Under the pieces are notes generated by a model. The model saw only the letters and a program-made list of their open reading frames with translations. It made no database searches and had not been told where the DNA came from. A stretch of DNA of 64,000 nt from Sinotaia quadrata (lineage: Eukaryota > Mollusca > Gastropoda > Architaenioglossa > Viviparidae), in contig CM054179.1 of the NCBI GenBank assembly GCA_028829895.1, positions 31,961,117 to 32,025,116 of the forward strand, given 5' to 3'. Below, one piece after another: positions 1 through 13,300 of this stretch (the stretch's first letter is position 1; each line of letters begins with the position of its first letter). The translations under genes were made by a program, and so were the position numbers.

Positions 1-208
1 ATCCTATCTCAACTTAGACTTTAAGAAAAGACCTGGAAGCACATGTATGAGACCAGCTGACCCAGTATTTGAGTGCACTACTTGTTTTCTTCGTCATTTT
101 GTCTGCTTTTATTAGATTAGATGTGCCAGAGAACAAGTTGTTATTCCAGAATCAATGCCTATGTCTTATAGATACCAAACCTGAATAGAAAAGTTGTCAT
201 TTTAGTAT

Positions 209-590
209 CTATCCCTTAATCTTGTCGACCAATCTTGTCGACCATTGGGGCACCACTAATGACCTGACAACCAGTTTCCTCCATTCCATTCTGTTCTCTT
301 CTAATCTTACTGTATTGCTCAGTTTCAGTCCTGTCCACTTTGAGATGTTATCTTCCCATCTTTTCCTCTGTCTTCCTCTCCTTGCACAGTACCTTGCATG
401 GTTGTCTTGGCTATCATGTTGATCATGTGATTTACCATTACCATTTCTTTTTGCATTTTTCACAATGGCCAAAAGCTCTTGATGGAGCCCATCCCTCTTC
501 AGGCGGTTGACCACAGCCCAAACTCCACATTACTAGTGGCTCGCCTTGGTCCTGGACACATGGCTATTGAGTCTTTCTTGGGACTCCTCC
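209..590 (-). pseudogene. RTE-type LINE reverse transcriptase, C-terminal fragment
   Basis: The minus strand encodes about 100 residues ending at a stop near 209. It contains a GRQRKRWEDNISKWTG block and ends with SLVVPQWSTRL. This tail is typical of the endonuclease-reverse transcriptase proteins of RTE-like non-LTR retrotransposons that are abundant in invertebrate genomes. Only the extreme C-terminus is present; no RT catalytic motif is visible. The last bases repeat a short TTGTCGACCA unit twice. It is read as a 5'-truncated, dead LINE insertion upstream of the first visible host exon. The family call rests on recalled similarity. Confidence 0.6.
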
Positions 591-689
591 ACCCTTGGCA
601 GTGACCTCAGTGAGGAATTTCATATGTCCAATTAGGTACTGTGTCAGCAACCTAGCCTTTGGTTATCCAAAACCTAACTTGCAAGGCAG

Positions 690-1085
690 CAGGGGACTCA
701 TGGAGGGTGGGGTCATCTATATCTCATGCAGATATGAACATCTGCACACTACAGTACTCACATATCTGCAAATTGGCAAATATTTGCTCCACACCTTGAT
801 CAGAAAGCTCTTAAAGATGAGTTTGATGTCTACTACATGCTGCCCAGTGAGTGTGTGCCAGTTTTAACAAAGGCCAGAAAAGGAGCTTTTATAGCGACTG
901 GATGGGTATTTATCAGCTGGAGAACAAGTACTGGTGGCGTCTGCTTCCAGTCCATGAAAACATTTAATCAACAGCTGCTTTCCTTAGCAATACAGACTGA
1001 GAGATCTTTGTCCATGATGAAAAATACACACAGTTGTCTATGAATGCAGACATACTATCATCTTTTGTACAGTGCAAAATAAACA
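690..1085 (+). pseudogene. hAT transposase C-terminal fragment
   Basis: The plus strand encodes, with at least one frame change near 790, a block reading DQKALKDEFDVYYMLPSEC. Further on comes a piece resembling the hAT C-terminal dimerisation region. The same residues, in the same order, are encoded on the minus strand at about 38720-39150 (DQEALKDEFDDYCMLPDEC), so the two loci are copies of one hAT family. No terminal repeats were found. It is a dead fragment, not a host exon. Confidence 0.6.
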
Positions 1086-2394
1086 CTAAAATCTCAAATG
1101 ACATTTTGAAAAATGCACAAAAATGTGCACATGTTTCATATAATACTTGACATACAGTAAAGTATCAGGGTTGTAAATAATTATGTAAATATATGTAAAA
1201 TTAGTTTGTGTGTGACATTTGTTAACTGTTAATCTTATATAATATGAATACATTTTTTTTTTTTGGCAGAAGGTTTTTTTTTGTCTTTGTAAGGTTTTTA
1301 TTGTTCTACCATACAGGTTTTTATCTCTCAGAGTTGACCAATATGTTTTTGTAATTTTGCTGTAAATGAATTTTGTAGGTTCATAACTATCATGATTTAT
1401 TGTCTTTATTTTATTTTTTGCTGGCTTCAATTGAGTACATACACCCTTTGTGTGTGTTCATATTATCCTCATATACACTTTACTGATTTAATACTTCTGA
1501 CACTGAATTTTTTCTTGGCACAAATCCCAGCCTTTATAACAGGAAAAATATCAGCTGTAAATTGTTAGCTAGGCAAATTAGTCACTTGTGCTAGTCCTTG
1601 TAGATTGAAGATAAGTATTGACTCATCTTGTAGGCCTAGTCAACAAAATGAAATGTCACAAGAGATATTTGAAACTGAACACAATTCTTTTGAAATAATA
1701 CAGAAACTGTTGTACTTTTAAAATAGTACAGAAACTGTCATAGCAAAAGGAAAACTCTTCTTTCATTACTTTTTTGTCAAACTAGATTTCAACCTTTAAC
1801 AGCACCATAAAATCTCTCATCATAAATGTTATTATAAACTAAAATAACTGCATCTGTATGTATACCTGGTTATAAGTTAAATTAACTATCTATTATTAAA
1901 TTTTAAATTCATTACCATAGTGAGATATTGATGACAACTAGAGGATTTAAGCCATACATACCATTTTTCAGTTCAGAAACTATAGTCAGGCTTAACATCC
2001 AATTTATAAAAGATGATCATTTGTTCTTGATAGCTACAAAGCTCAAGAAGAATGCACACCCTTATCTGTGATGTACATCTATTCACATCACACATCACAA
2101 TAATAACATAAAGTGTTTCAACAGACCTTAATTTTGGGGTATATCATTCAAAGAAAAGTACATATTTTAGTATGTAGTATTTGGAGGAAAAGGTATATTT
2201 CAAAATTTTGGTTGATGAATTTTGTCAGAATTTTAATGTTGATTAATTGCAATAAGCAATGTACAAATTAGATAAAGAGCAAATGTAATTTATGTATTAT
2301 TAATTAACTTTAATTAGTGCATCAATTAAGCAACTGAATAACTAACAATTAATTGCTATTTATCGCTTAAAAAAATGTTTGATTGTTTCTAAAG
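1086..2394. other. AT-rich non-coding stretch upstream of first visible exon
   Basis: I see no coding similarity, repeat array or element ends here. It is presumably intron of the acyltransferase gene, whose 5' exons are not in the window. It ends in a plausible splice acceptor, a T-rich tract followed by AAAG at 2391-2394. Confidence 0.5.
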
Positions 2395-3337
2395 CCTAGT
2401 CTCACCAGTTTTAACACAAAGGTGGTGGAAAATCTCTCCAACAAAAGACGAAAATCTTGTCCAGAATTGTATCAAGATAATCCAGAGCGTCCTCATATGA
2501 ATGCAAAGAGTTCCAACAGATCATTTACTGAAACATTTACTCTTGGTGAAAATGCTGTCGCTCATGATTCAGGACTGGCCAGGAATGGTACAGAAAACAA
2601 AGCATTCTGTTTTACACTTGAAGATAATGGGATTGCAAAAGAGGAAAACACCCTATCATTTGTCTTAACACCACAAACTGATTTCTTAGAAAAATCTCAA
2701 CTTGGAATTATTCCTGCAGTAAAGTATCCATATAAAACTGTCAGCATCTTTTCACCAAAGCAACAGTCACCTTTTTCAGTAACCCATTGCTTACCAAACT
2801 TCCATTCTGAAAACAGTAAAAATAACACTTCCACTGAACAAACTGATAATGAAACATTCAGTTTAAAAGAATCCTACACAAGCCAACCATTGAAGTTGTT
2901 AAAAAAGTATGAAGTTTTTCAAGACCAAACCTATATTGACAAAATGAATGATGCTGAGACAGTAATGTTTAATAAACATAATACATCTTCTGTTGATTTC
3001 TCAAACAAACTTGCAGCAAGCAGCAAAACTGGATCTTGTTTGCATTTTTCAAAATGTTCACCATCTACAGTTTCCTTTAAAAAAAGTTTGGAAAGCAGTT
3101 CACCATCTATTTCAGTTGATTCAAGCAACATTCCTTCATCATCAGTAAATGTATTGCAGGCTACAACATCACATTTGTTTAGTATACCAGAAGAAACAAC
3201 AGTAGAATGTGGAATTCATTTGCAGAGCTCTATGAAAAATCTTCAAGAATGGAAAAACAATAGTACATTTGTGCAAAGAGAGAAATGTGTCCAAGGAAGT
3301 GATAAAAACCATTGCTTCTACAAAACTAATTTGAAAG
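2395..3337 (+). CDS. NRF-6-like gene, exon 1 visible: long polar loop
   Basis: This 943-bp exon encodes residues 1-314. The segment is rich in Ser, Asn, Thr and Lys, has no membrane helix and resembles nothing I know. The frame is open from just after a stop at 2380 to a donor TTGAAAG|GTAAGA at 3337/3338. There is no ATG at its head, so it is an internal exon; the acceptor is the AG at 2393-2394. It ends in phase 1 and its last base completes the first codon of the next exon. Its position just before the acyltransferase helices fits the variable loop of NRF proteins. Confidence 0.7.
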
Positions 3338-6300
3338 GTAAGAAAAATATCTAATTATGAATTGTGAGAAGTTCAAATAGTGGCTAAGTAGTGTTTTGCT
3401 TTAAAAATTCTCATGTGATTTTCATTGTTTACAGTTTTTATTTCTTTTTGTAGGTAACATTCTGTTATACATATACATTTATTCTTCACAGCTTGCCTTT
3501 TAATCACCAATGGTTTTAATAGACATCTGACACAAAACAAAGGGCTCAAGAATGTGACATTTTATATATCCTGAAGCATTAATGATATTAATGATAGAGT
3601 TTTGACATAACTGTCCATTTTGTGATTCAACTGTACTAGATGAATTCTATTCAGTGGCTTGTTTTGTTTTCAACTTTAAGAGGATTTCTATCTTAGTTCT
3701 CCTTTATCTTTTCTGAGATGATGTTCTCTGAAACATCGAACACTTCTTATCATTCCAATAAAGATAAAGAAGCATTTGATGTTTCAGAGATCATTCTCTA
3801 AAATATCATACACTTCTTTGTCTTTGATGTCTTTCATTCAGTATATTAGGAATAATTCTTGTAATTTAATATTTATAATAATTATCTGTGATTTAACTAT
3901 AAAGTTATCATAAGCTAGTGACAAACCCTCTCTTAGAAATATACACAGAGTAAAATAATATTTTACAGTTGTTAACATCTTCAAATATAGCATTTGTAAT
4001 TTACTAAGCATATTATATTTTTCATGCACAGTAAACTGATAAATACTGCTGTTGAAAACCACCTGGCTGCATATTGTTTTCTATTTTTTGTGTGCATTTT
4101 TTCTGTAATCTGAATGCAACAGATATCACCCAAAATGGATGGCACATAAAGATACAATTTTGCTTGTATAAACAATTCATTGCAATTTGTCTATGGTATT
4201 TATTCATGTCCTTTTCCCCACTTTATATTCACATTTAAAAAATAATCTTTGTTTTGCCATATAATAAGAAAATAAGTACAATTCACAGTGCAATCACTTT
4301 TAAAGGATATATTTTAAGTATGCTTATATGTTTAGATGTTCAGAAGACAAATATTATTAAGAGCATATGTAGTGAGATTTTTTTAATTTTTAAAAAAAAT
4401 ATTATTTGTAAAAAATGTTATTTACAACATTTAAGGTGAATATTTTTGTGTCCTTTGTGCATTGATCTCAATAATGTGTAAATGCTAGGAACATTAGAAC
4501 TTAAAAACTAAATGCCACCATTTCAGCACTATAAACAGATAAACTTTTAAAAAAATATCAGCACATAATCAAAATTCAGTAAGCTTTGTAGATAGATAGA
4601 TAGATAGATAGATAGATATTTAACATTTAGAGAATTGTTCAAAATGTATTTGAAATTGAAATTGATCTTTTATATTGTCTGGATTTATATCTTATTTCTA
4701 CAGAAAGCTCCATTCTTCAGAGAAGTTTAATTGTCGAGATATTGCTGTGTTTCTCCTTCCTACGCAGTGTACGAAAGCTTTTGTCTGAGGGCAATCCAGA
4801 TCATCTCTTTTCTGTAAATGGAGTGCGTGTACTAAGCATTTTCTGGATTGTTCTGGGCAGCTCCATCTCTTTACTATATAGCAATTCTGATATGATGGGT
4901 GAGCTAAAATAAATTAAACTAGTGTTATTTATGTTTCTCACTAGTTTTCTTAGTGAACATAATGTGTTCAAAACTTATATTTTTTCTTTTTTTTCGGCTA
5001 CTTCTAATTTTTTTTTTTTTAACTAAAAGCAGTTACTGAGGCAAATGCAACATATACTTTTAGTTTGCTTGAACACAAATGCAGAGCACATATATATTTG
5101 TAAGCATTTATAGTAAACTTTAATGACAGTATTATCATACATATATAAAAATAGTAACTAATGCTGTATACTCTTGAAATATTATAGGTCCATAATTACT
5201 AACAGTTTGATCTTTATTAAATTTTTAATATTTTGCAGCAAATAATATTGACACAGTGAAAATGACACGTAATTTGTGGTTTCATGCAATCATGAATACA
5301 TCACTGGCATCGGATTCCTTTTTTGTTTTAAGGTCAGACATCCTTCTTTTTGCATAGCACATTGTTATATGTTTATTATACAGGTTTGCCCTTTGACTAA
5401 TTATGGAAGTTCAGGTTTAAATCTTCTTACAGAGAGAGAGAGGGAATGTCAACAAATACCATAGTCTACAATACTACAACTAAAAGAGTTGTAACTTTAG
5501 AATGGCCTTAACTACTAATAAGATATCATTGAGTCGAAGATGGAGAAATAGCTGATTGAAAAAATTTAGCATAAGGAGGTGTGTGTGTGTGTGTGTGTTT
5601 GGCTTCAGTGGTTATGAGGCAGTGTGCATTACTTTTCACTGACCATTTAAGGTAGCCAAAAGTTGTGAGGTATTTTCTCCATGACCTTACAACACAACCT
5701 CATAAATTGCTTAGTATGCTTGTCTTAATCACAAGTATATAGACCATTTTGCAACCTCAAAAGGTGGGTGTTACATGTCCAGTTTTTATTTAAAGACCCT
5801 GCTTAAGAATTTTACAGAACTTTAATTTAATTAGATAAATTAATTTCTCCTCTTTCCTTAAACAGACTGGTTGCTCAAATTATCTTTCGTCTCATATGAA
5901 AATGCGCCTTTGTAGTACAGACAAACAGATTCACGAACAGACAACTTGTGTACAATAGCCGGCTTGGAAACCGTTAACACTCTCTTAAATCTTTATGCAT
6001 TCAAAATGTTACATTTAGCTCAGTCGATCCCCCATCCAAACCACGAATTAGGTCTATATGCATAAAAATCACTACGAAAGAGGTATTAACAAATAAAGAA
6101 TTTAATAGTTAATATTTAACAATAACAATCAATTACGAAGACACAGCTTCAGATCTAAACTAAGGCAAGTTCAGTCTGCTTGAAAGTTAATGCTCGAGAA
6201 AGTTATTTTTGCCAGCACATTCGATGGATTCAGAGTTCGGGTTAGTTACTTATCTCTCTTAGGAATCTTGATGAACACGTGGTCTAAGGTCACTTCGATC

Positions 6301-7342
6301 CTTCCAGGTATCAAGTGATGCTTGCACTGTACGATCCGTAGTTTCAATAACTTGTCGTCTCTCGACTTGTTACACTAGGGTTTCGTCATGGTAGAACACC
6401 ATCAACAAAGGCGGTACGGAATTGCAACGTCGTCCGTCCAAAGTTGAATACAGGAACGCGCACCCAACGTGGTGCGAAGGTGGCAATAATACGTAGAATG
6501 TATTATAAGGCAGAAAAGAACCCGCTCTGAAATAAGAGTGTGGTTTCTATGAGCGATTTGCGTTTACATTCGCAAATCATCCAAGCACGTGACTGATACA
6601 ATGCACTTAGTTTTAAATCTTCGTCTATCATGTCTTTTACAATATATTTATATTCATAAAAGATACAATATAATTCACATGTGTGTTATTTTTAACATTA
6701 CATGAACGTATGAATTTCCAAACATTTACTTCATCAAAAATGGAATTCATACAAGGAGAACAAAATATAATTCAAATTAAATATGAGCGCTTTACGAATT
6801 AACAATGAAATTACACGCAAGAGAATCATTTGAATTACATAGAAATTCGCAACGTGCACAGACGTTCTGCGGCACAAGAGAATTAAGGTTTATACAAATT
6901 AAAGTCAAAAGGTTACAATTAATTTATATACAATGAAATCTTTAGGCTTTAGTCATTCTATCGAATCACGTATGCTTGGAGGAGAATTGTAATAATTCGC
7001 ATAAAATACATACATAAATTCATATACAAAAATACAAATAGTAAAATGCAATATCATTGTAAGAAGTAGACGTGTTACAGCCCTGAAAATGAAGAAAAAG
7101 TCGCACTAGCCTTTGGCTAGTAACTTAAAAATTTTAGTAGCCAAACTAAAAATTTTACTAGCCAAACTAAAATTTTTACTAGCCAATTTAATTTTTTTCT
7201 AGACAATCAAAATAGCCTAACATAAAAAAATACTGTTTTGTTCAGGTAATCTGGGTGGTCATGTGGTTATTAGCTATAGTATCGTGTCAATTTTATTAAT
7301 AAAAGTAGTAGCTAGATATTATTAAGATAATTTGGGGGGGGG

Positions 7343-7375
<33 letters not shown>

Positions 7376-10300
7376 CGAATGATGTCAGTGTTATACAAAT
7401 CAATGTGTGATTTCATCTATGATATTTCAGTTTGAATTTTTTTTAATTTTCTGAAGAAGGTCTTTTACAACGAAAGCTCAATTTTGTGTTGTTTTACAGT
7501 GATGTTTTTATTTTTACTTTCAACTTAATCTGATAAAGTTATCAATAATCAATCATCATCATCATCATCTGCTGGGATCATTATGCTGATGTAACTGTTG
7601 CTCTTCACTGTACAACCAACCTACAAACAATGTGATACAAGTTAGAGTGCTACTGGTGGAAACCGGTTAAATTAACTTAGCTCATCAGCATTCAGAATAG
7701 ATGCAAAAGAAAAACGAATGATAAAAACCGTGTTTATGTGCATAACTTTTAATCCATAATATATTTGCATATTATTATAATGTATTATTTTATTTTAATT
7801 AATTTTTATTTTTATAAATAGTATTACCAAATAATTTAGATCTAGAAGAAATGTAACTGGCGACTGAATCCCGATAGTGCATTACGAGTTATTTTTCCGG
7901 GCTGCGTTATTAAAATGGCACATGATCACGATAAAAACCATGTTGCTATTTATGTTAATGTTTAGAGCAAAAGGTTCAGCATGCACACAGGGGGTGACGT
8001 AATCTGTATTTTGCCTATGCATGTTTGCTTTTTGACGTAATTGAGTTCCGTGTCTTTTTATTTTGGTATTACTATTATTATTTTATTATTAATATTCTTT
8101 TTTATCTCTTGCTGCTATTGTTATTGTTGGAACTATTAATAATACAATTGTTGTTTATCTAATTTTTTAAAAATGCTTTGATTTGTGTCTACTATTGCCA
8201 ATAGTGAAGTGAAATTACATTATAAATAAATAAATCATGCTAGAATTCTAAGTCTATTGTTAACACAATTCGATGTAAAAATGAAATAGAAGGTAACCTC
8301 ATCTTTGAAGGTTTCTGAAATGGTGTGTACCAATTCTGCTGCCATCACGTGGTTTGCATAGGTGGACGAAATATCAAGTCCATTTTTCTTTTGAAAATAA
8401 GAAGCGGTTTGAACTTTGTAAAGGGCAGCTCTTCTTTTGCCGGCATATATGCAGTGTTAAGTTTGCACTTCAAGTCCACATTGTCCTTTTCAGTCTGTTT
8501 CGTTCGTTGCTGAACAAACGCCGCATGGATTGTACCTTGACCAGCCACTATTGAACCTTGCCTAGACAGGTCAGCATCGCGTGCAGCAATGTGCTTTTTG
8601 CTAATGGAGTGGCATTGCAGCGTCTCTTTTTTAAAATTGTCAGTGCCCGTGATGAAGTCGCATTTTCCCACCTATGCTGGGTACTTTTTGCAGATCGCAC
8701 AGGTCATTTTCTTACTTGTCTCATCAAAAATTAACCAGGAAAATTCATGCTTCCACTTTGGGAGGAATGATCTCTGGGCACCACTTGCCGATCGCTTCAT
8801 TGTTGATCTTTGTACAGGAAATGAAGAGTGAAAATTTGGGGACTTCCGGGCTGACTAAAAATACGGATAGGAAAATTTACAAACCCATAGTTGTTCACAA
8901 AAAAGTTCATTTTAGCGCACTCGCAGTTGGCGACTAAAGTTTTTTTTTTAGTCGCCAAATTTTTTTTTCACTAGAAATGGCGACTAAATTAGTCGCCATT
9001 TTCAGGCCTGTGTTACCTTCTTAAAGTAGAATTACTGCACAAGATACAGGTTCCTATATTCCTTTCCGACTCAGCAAGGTATTCGGCGACTAAGGTGCTC
9101 GAGAGCTGCGTGTGTCGGCCGGTTTGTGTTATGAGTAAAGAATATTACCGCTTCAAGAGTATTTATTGTAGTGCATGAATGCATCACGTGACTAGATCAC
9201 GAGGTATGTTGTTGATCTGAACTTTCTCGACTGTCGGCTAAAGTTACATAACAAGGGATGAACTCACTATTGTTTTTCCACATGCTGGTGCACAACGAGA
9301 GGGTTCTAACAAAGGAATTCAATTCGAATATGATATTCGAGTTTCAGATGTGGGTCAGAAGTTCGTGACACAGAATTCTGGTCAGAAGTCTTGTGGACAC
9401 TTGTGGGTGTATGGCTGTGCAAGGTTAATAAATTGACCTCAAACAGGAAGTCTCTTACAATTGGTTATTTTTCCCCCACAGAAACTCTAATAATGTGCAG
9501 TTACTAGCCCTTGATGCTGTGAAAGTGCACTATGGCAAGGTTATAAATAATGCTCTGGTTGAGTCTTATTGATTGCTACTGATTGCAAATGGATACTATG
9601 ATAGTAATTGAGAGTGCTGATGTACACACCAAGTAATCATTTTGTAAACTTTCTTTCTTCGTCATTCAAGTAAGTTAATACCTTTTATTCATTGCAATAG
9701 TAGTGGTATATTGTTTGCTATGTACATTTTGTCTTAAATAAAAATGTTCCCATGTTCTTAATGAAGTAGATGGGGATCCAAAGTGGTAGTACCCGGGTCA
9801 TAAACATAAGGACAATGCTAGCGAACGACGATGGATGGCGTCACGACAACAGATTTGACAAAGCCTGGTTGTTGAATTTCCAGAATTCTGATTTAGTAAT
9901 TTAAATTTAATTCTCTTCTTAATTTTGAACAGACTGGCTGCTCAAGCTATCCTTTGTTTCTTATGAAAATTGTGCCTTGTAGTTAGAGACAACAAATTCA
10001 CGAACGAATAACTTGTGTACAAAAGCTCGGTTTGGAAACCGTTAAGATACTCTTAAAATTATTATGCATTCATCTCACATTTTAGCTCCTTTCGCCCCCA
10101 TCCAAACCGCTTAGAGAATTGGTCTATATCATGCATAAATTAATTACGATAAGAAGTTCTCAACAAATAAAAATAAGATTTAATAGGTTAACACTTCATA
10201 ACAATAACAAATTAATTATTACGAGACAACGCAGGTCTCAAAAGCTACGTTACTATTATACGTGTTAAGAATTCCACAAATGCTGATGATAACTATCGAA

Positions 10301-13300
10301 TTATGTCCTCAGAGCTATTTACTTAGCTGTTTCTGAGTAATCGTTGCCAACAATATTCTCCACAGTTCAATGCGGTTTCAGGAATACAGTTCTATGCAAC
10401 AAGGATTCACTGCTTACTGGTCTCAGGCTTTTGTTATGCCGGTCATCAGTTGACTTTCAGGCATCACTGAGGGTGTACTTGTGAATCATGTATCACCAAG
10501 ATACAAACAGGCGGTACTTGTTACAGGAAGCAAGCCAAATTTGACGAAAAGGACCAATGGTAGCAGAACCAAAGGAATAACAAGACGTAAAAGCCTGCTC
10601 TGGAAATAGAATGATTCCCTATGAGCTGATTGCTTTAATGTTCGCAATCCAAAACACGTGGTCACTAATAGAAATGCGTAGCTTTATCCTTGACATATTG
10701 TGTCTTTACAATATAACTACATTTATAAGAAAGATACAATATAATTCACATGTGTGTTAACAGTTAACATTTACATGCCATATGAATTCCCAAACGTTTA
10801 CATTAATACAAGATGGAATTCATATAAAGAAAAATCAGTTATAATTCAAAATCAACGCATGTGCGTTTTACAAATCATAAATGGAATTAAAGCACAAAAA
10901 ATGAATTTGAATTATCAAGAAAATTCCGCAACGTGCACAGACGTTTTGCGTCATAGAATGAATTAAAGATTTATAAATTAAAAGTTAAAAGGTTACAATT
11001 AATTTATGTACAATGAACATTAGACTATAGCCACATTTCTAATCGAGCCACACGTGTTTGGAGGAAATTGCAAATATGTATTCCTACACAAAACACAATG
11101 CATAAATTCATACAACAAATCATAAAATAAGAATACAATTAATACATTAAGAAGTGGGTGTGTTTTTACCTTCTCAGTAGATAACTGCAAACAAAGACAG
11201 CGGGTCTTTTACTATACTTTTTTGTCTTAACTAACACGGAAAAATGTCGGAGGCACGATGCTTGTGTTCTGTCGGCCCGGTCCATCGTTAAAGTGAAGAA
11301 TTTCGCGCTCGTCAGTGTATTTATCAAAGTGTATGAATGCATCACGTGACTGATCACGAGGTGACACTAAAGGTTCGACCTACATCAGCTATTGTCAAGA
11401 AATTGCATAATATGGGATGAGTCTCTCTCTGCCTATTGAATACAGCAAAGCATGTTGGGAAGGCTTTAACAAAGAAACTATCTTCGAAAATACAATTTAA
11501 AATTTGCAGAACTGGGCCAAGAGTTCACGACACCATTTTTGTTTGACTCTGTCACAGTACTAGTCAAGGAATCAAAACAGTTAACTAATGTTCCTAACTG
11601 GCTTATGCATCATCAGACATTTTCACTTAAATTCTGTTTTAGGATATAATCAGGGAAGAAGACTTAAAAAAATATATAGTTAAAATGAACAATAAAGTAT
11701 GCTAAAATCAAAATAGAGTAACTTTTAGAATGTGAACATAATAAAATATAGGTTAGTAAAAGAAATACTTAAAATTTCTTCTTTTTTGAAAGAAAATGAT
11801 AGTCTTATGAAAAAAATTTACATAAACAAATTAATAAAATAAATGAGTGAAAAGATTGTAGTGTTTGCTTTTCATACTTTTGTAGTTAATTGTTTAAAAA
11901 AGTAGATATCTAGCAACTGACCACACTGATTGTTCCTGACACTTAGTAGCAAGCAGGACATTTCAAATTAACCACAGAATAAGTTGCTGACATTTCTCAT
12001 TAATCTAATTGAAGTACAGAAAGTATTGCAAATAATTGGGGCTGACCCTCTGATGAATGGGGGATAAGAACAAAACTATATGATTTTGTTGTAATGTATG
12101 TCATATCTATTTTCAGTGGCTGTTTGGTAACTTACCACTTCTTTCTGTCCAAGAAAAAGGAACAAGAATGTAAACTTGGAACAATATCATTAACTCTTAA
12201 GGAGCTTTTTCACTTTTATAGCCACCGGCTTATGAGGTCAGTTATTTATAAATCAAGAATGTATGTGTATAGCCACTGAATCGATCTGTCATTAATCTAT
12301 CAGGAATATGATTTGTGTTCTTATATTTACATGAGTTCATTAGATAGCATTAATTTAAAGCTAGAGTTAGTCAAATGTCAGAAAATTTAATTGTCTTATG
12401 ATTTGGGTTTCAAATGTAAGCATATTGTTAGAAGTTTTGGAGTCAGTTTTATACTCCGATCATAAGAGCACAAAAAGTTTGGCTAAATATCCTTCATGAG
12501 GACAGTATAGTTATTAATAACAATGATATATGAACAGTGAAGTTAGTAGTAAACTGAGTAAAGTAAAGACATATTTATCTGAATATATAGAGACTGTATA
12601 ATAAAATTTGTTATAATTTTACATATTTTTCAGACTTTTGCCATGCTATTTAGTGGTTATCATGGTATATACAGTTTTGATTCCTTACTTTGGATATGGA
12701 CAGCAGAGGGGTACGACTTATGATGCCTTAAAAAAGTGTCAAACTCAATGGTGGACCAATGTAATATTCATCTCAAATTTATATGGTGCAGACACCATGG
12801 TAAGAATGCTGTACTATGCTAAGGTGAATACTGATTGTTGTTAATTAGTTTTATTTTCTTAACAATGTATTAATTACTTCAACAGTAAATTACTAAGATT
12901 GGAATGCATTTCTTTGAAGTTATTATGTTGATGATTGGATTTATTATGCCATATATGGTCCATTTATTCAAAATTTAAAATCTTTCTAATCTACAACACT
13001 GATTTCTAATTCTTAAATGTTTACATGATTGAAAGTTCCAAATTTCCAACTGAAGTAAAGTACCAAATGTAAAGCATTTTAATTTGCAACATGGATACAT
13101 AGTTTCTACAAATTTGAAGCATCAGTAATGAACTGTAACATATACTTTAATATCAGTTTTATAAACAATTCATCATGTAAGTTATTCATACATTTTAAAA
13201 ACACACGCACAATTGAGGGGAAGAGAAACTAAATGAACAGAAGATGTATGTTTTAACTAACTCATTATTTATTATAATAACTTGAGAAATAATCATCAGA

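Larger units (their letters stand above)
5769..9370 (-). repeat. Diverged Gmr1-type solo LTR, split by a hAT element
   Basis: The segments 5769-7078 and 9010-9370 together form an LTR of about 1.66 kb. It starts TGTTACATGTCCAG, shares the TTTATTTAAAGACCCTGCTTA and CAGACTGGTTGCTCAA blocks with the LTR at 15407, and ends CGTGACA. It is clearly related to, but much older than, the intact element's LTRs. No internal coding region is attached and no flanking duplication is seen. The orientation matches the intact element, antisense to the host gene. The conserved CACGTG box is at 9185-9190. Confidence 0.75.

Noticed and set aside
837..1043. Plus-strand frame as a 5' exon of the acyltransferase
   Set aside because: Its residues match the hAT pseudogene at 38720-39150, so it is element sequence.
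5769..11532. Two solo LTRs as the paired LTRs of one deleted element
   Set aside because: No polypurine tract or primer site in the 520 bp between them, and no shared flanking duplication.
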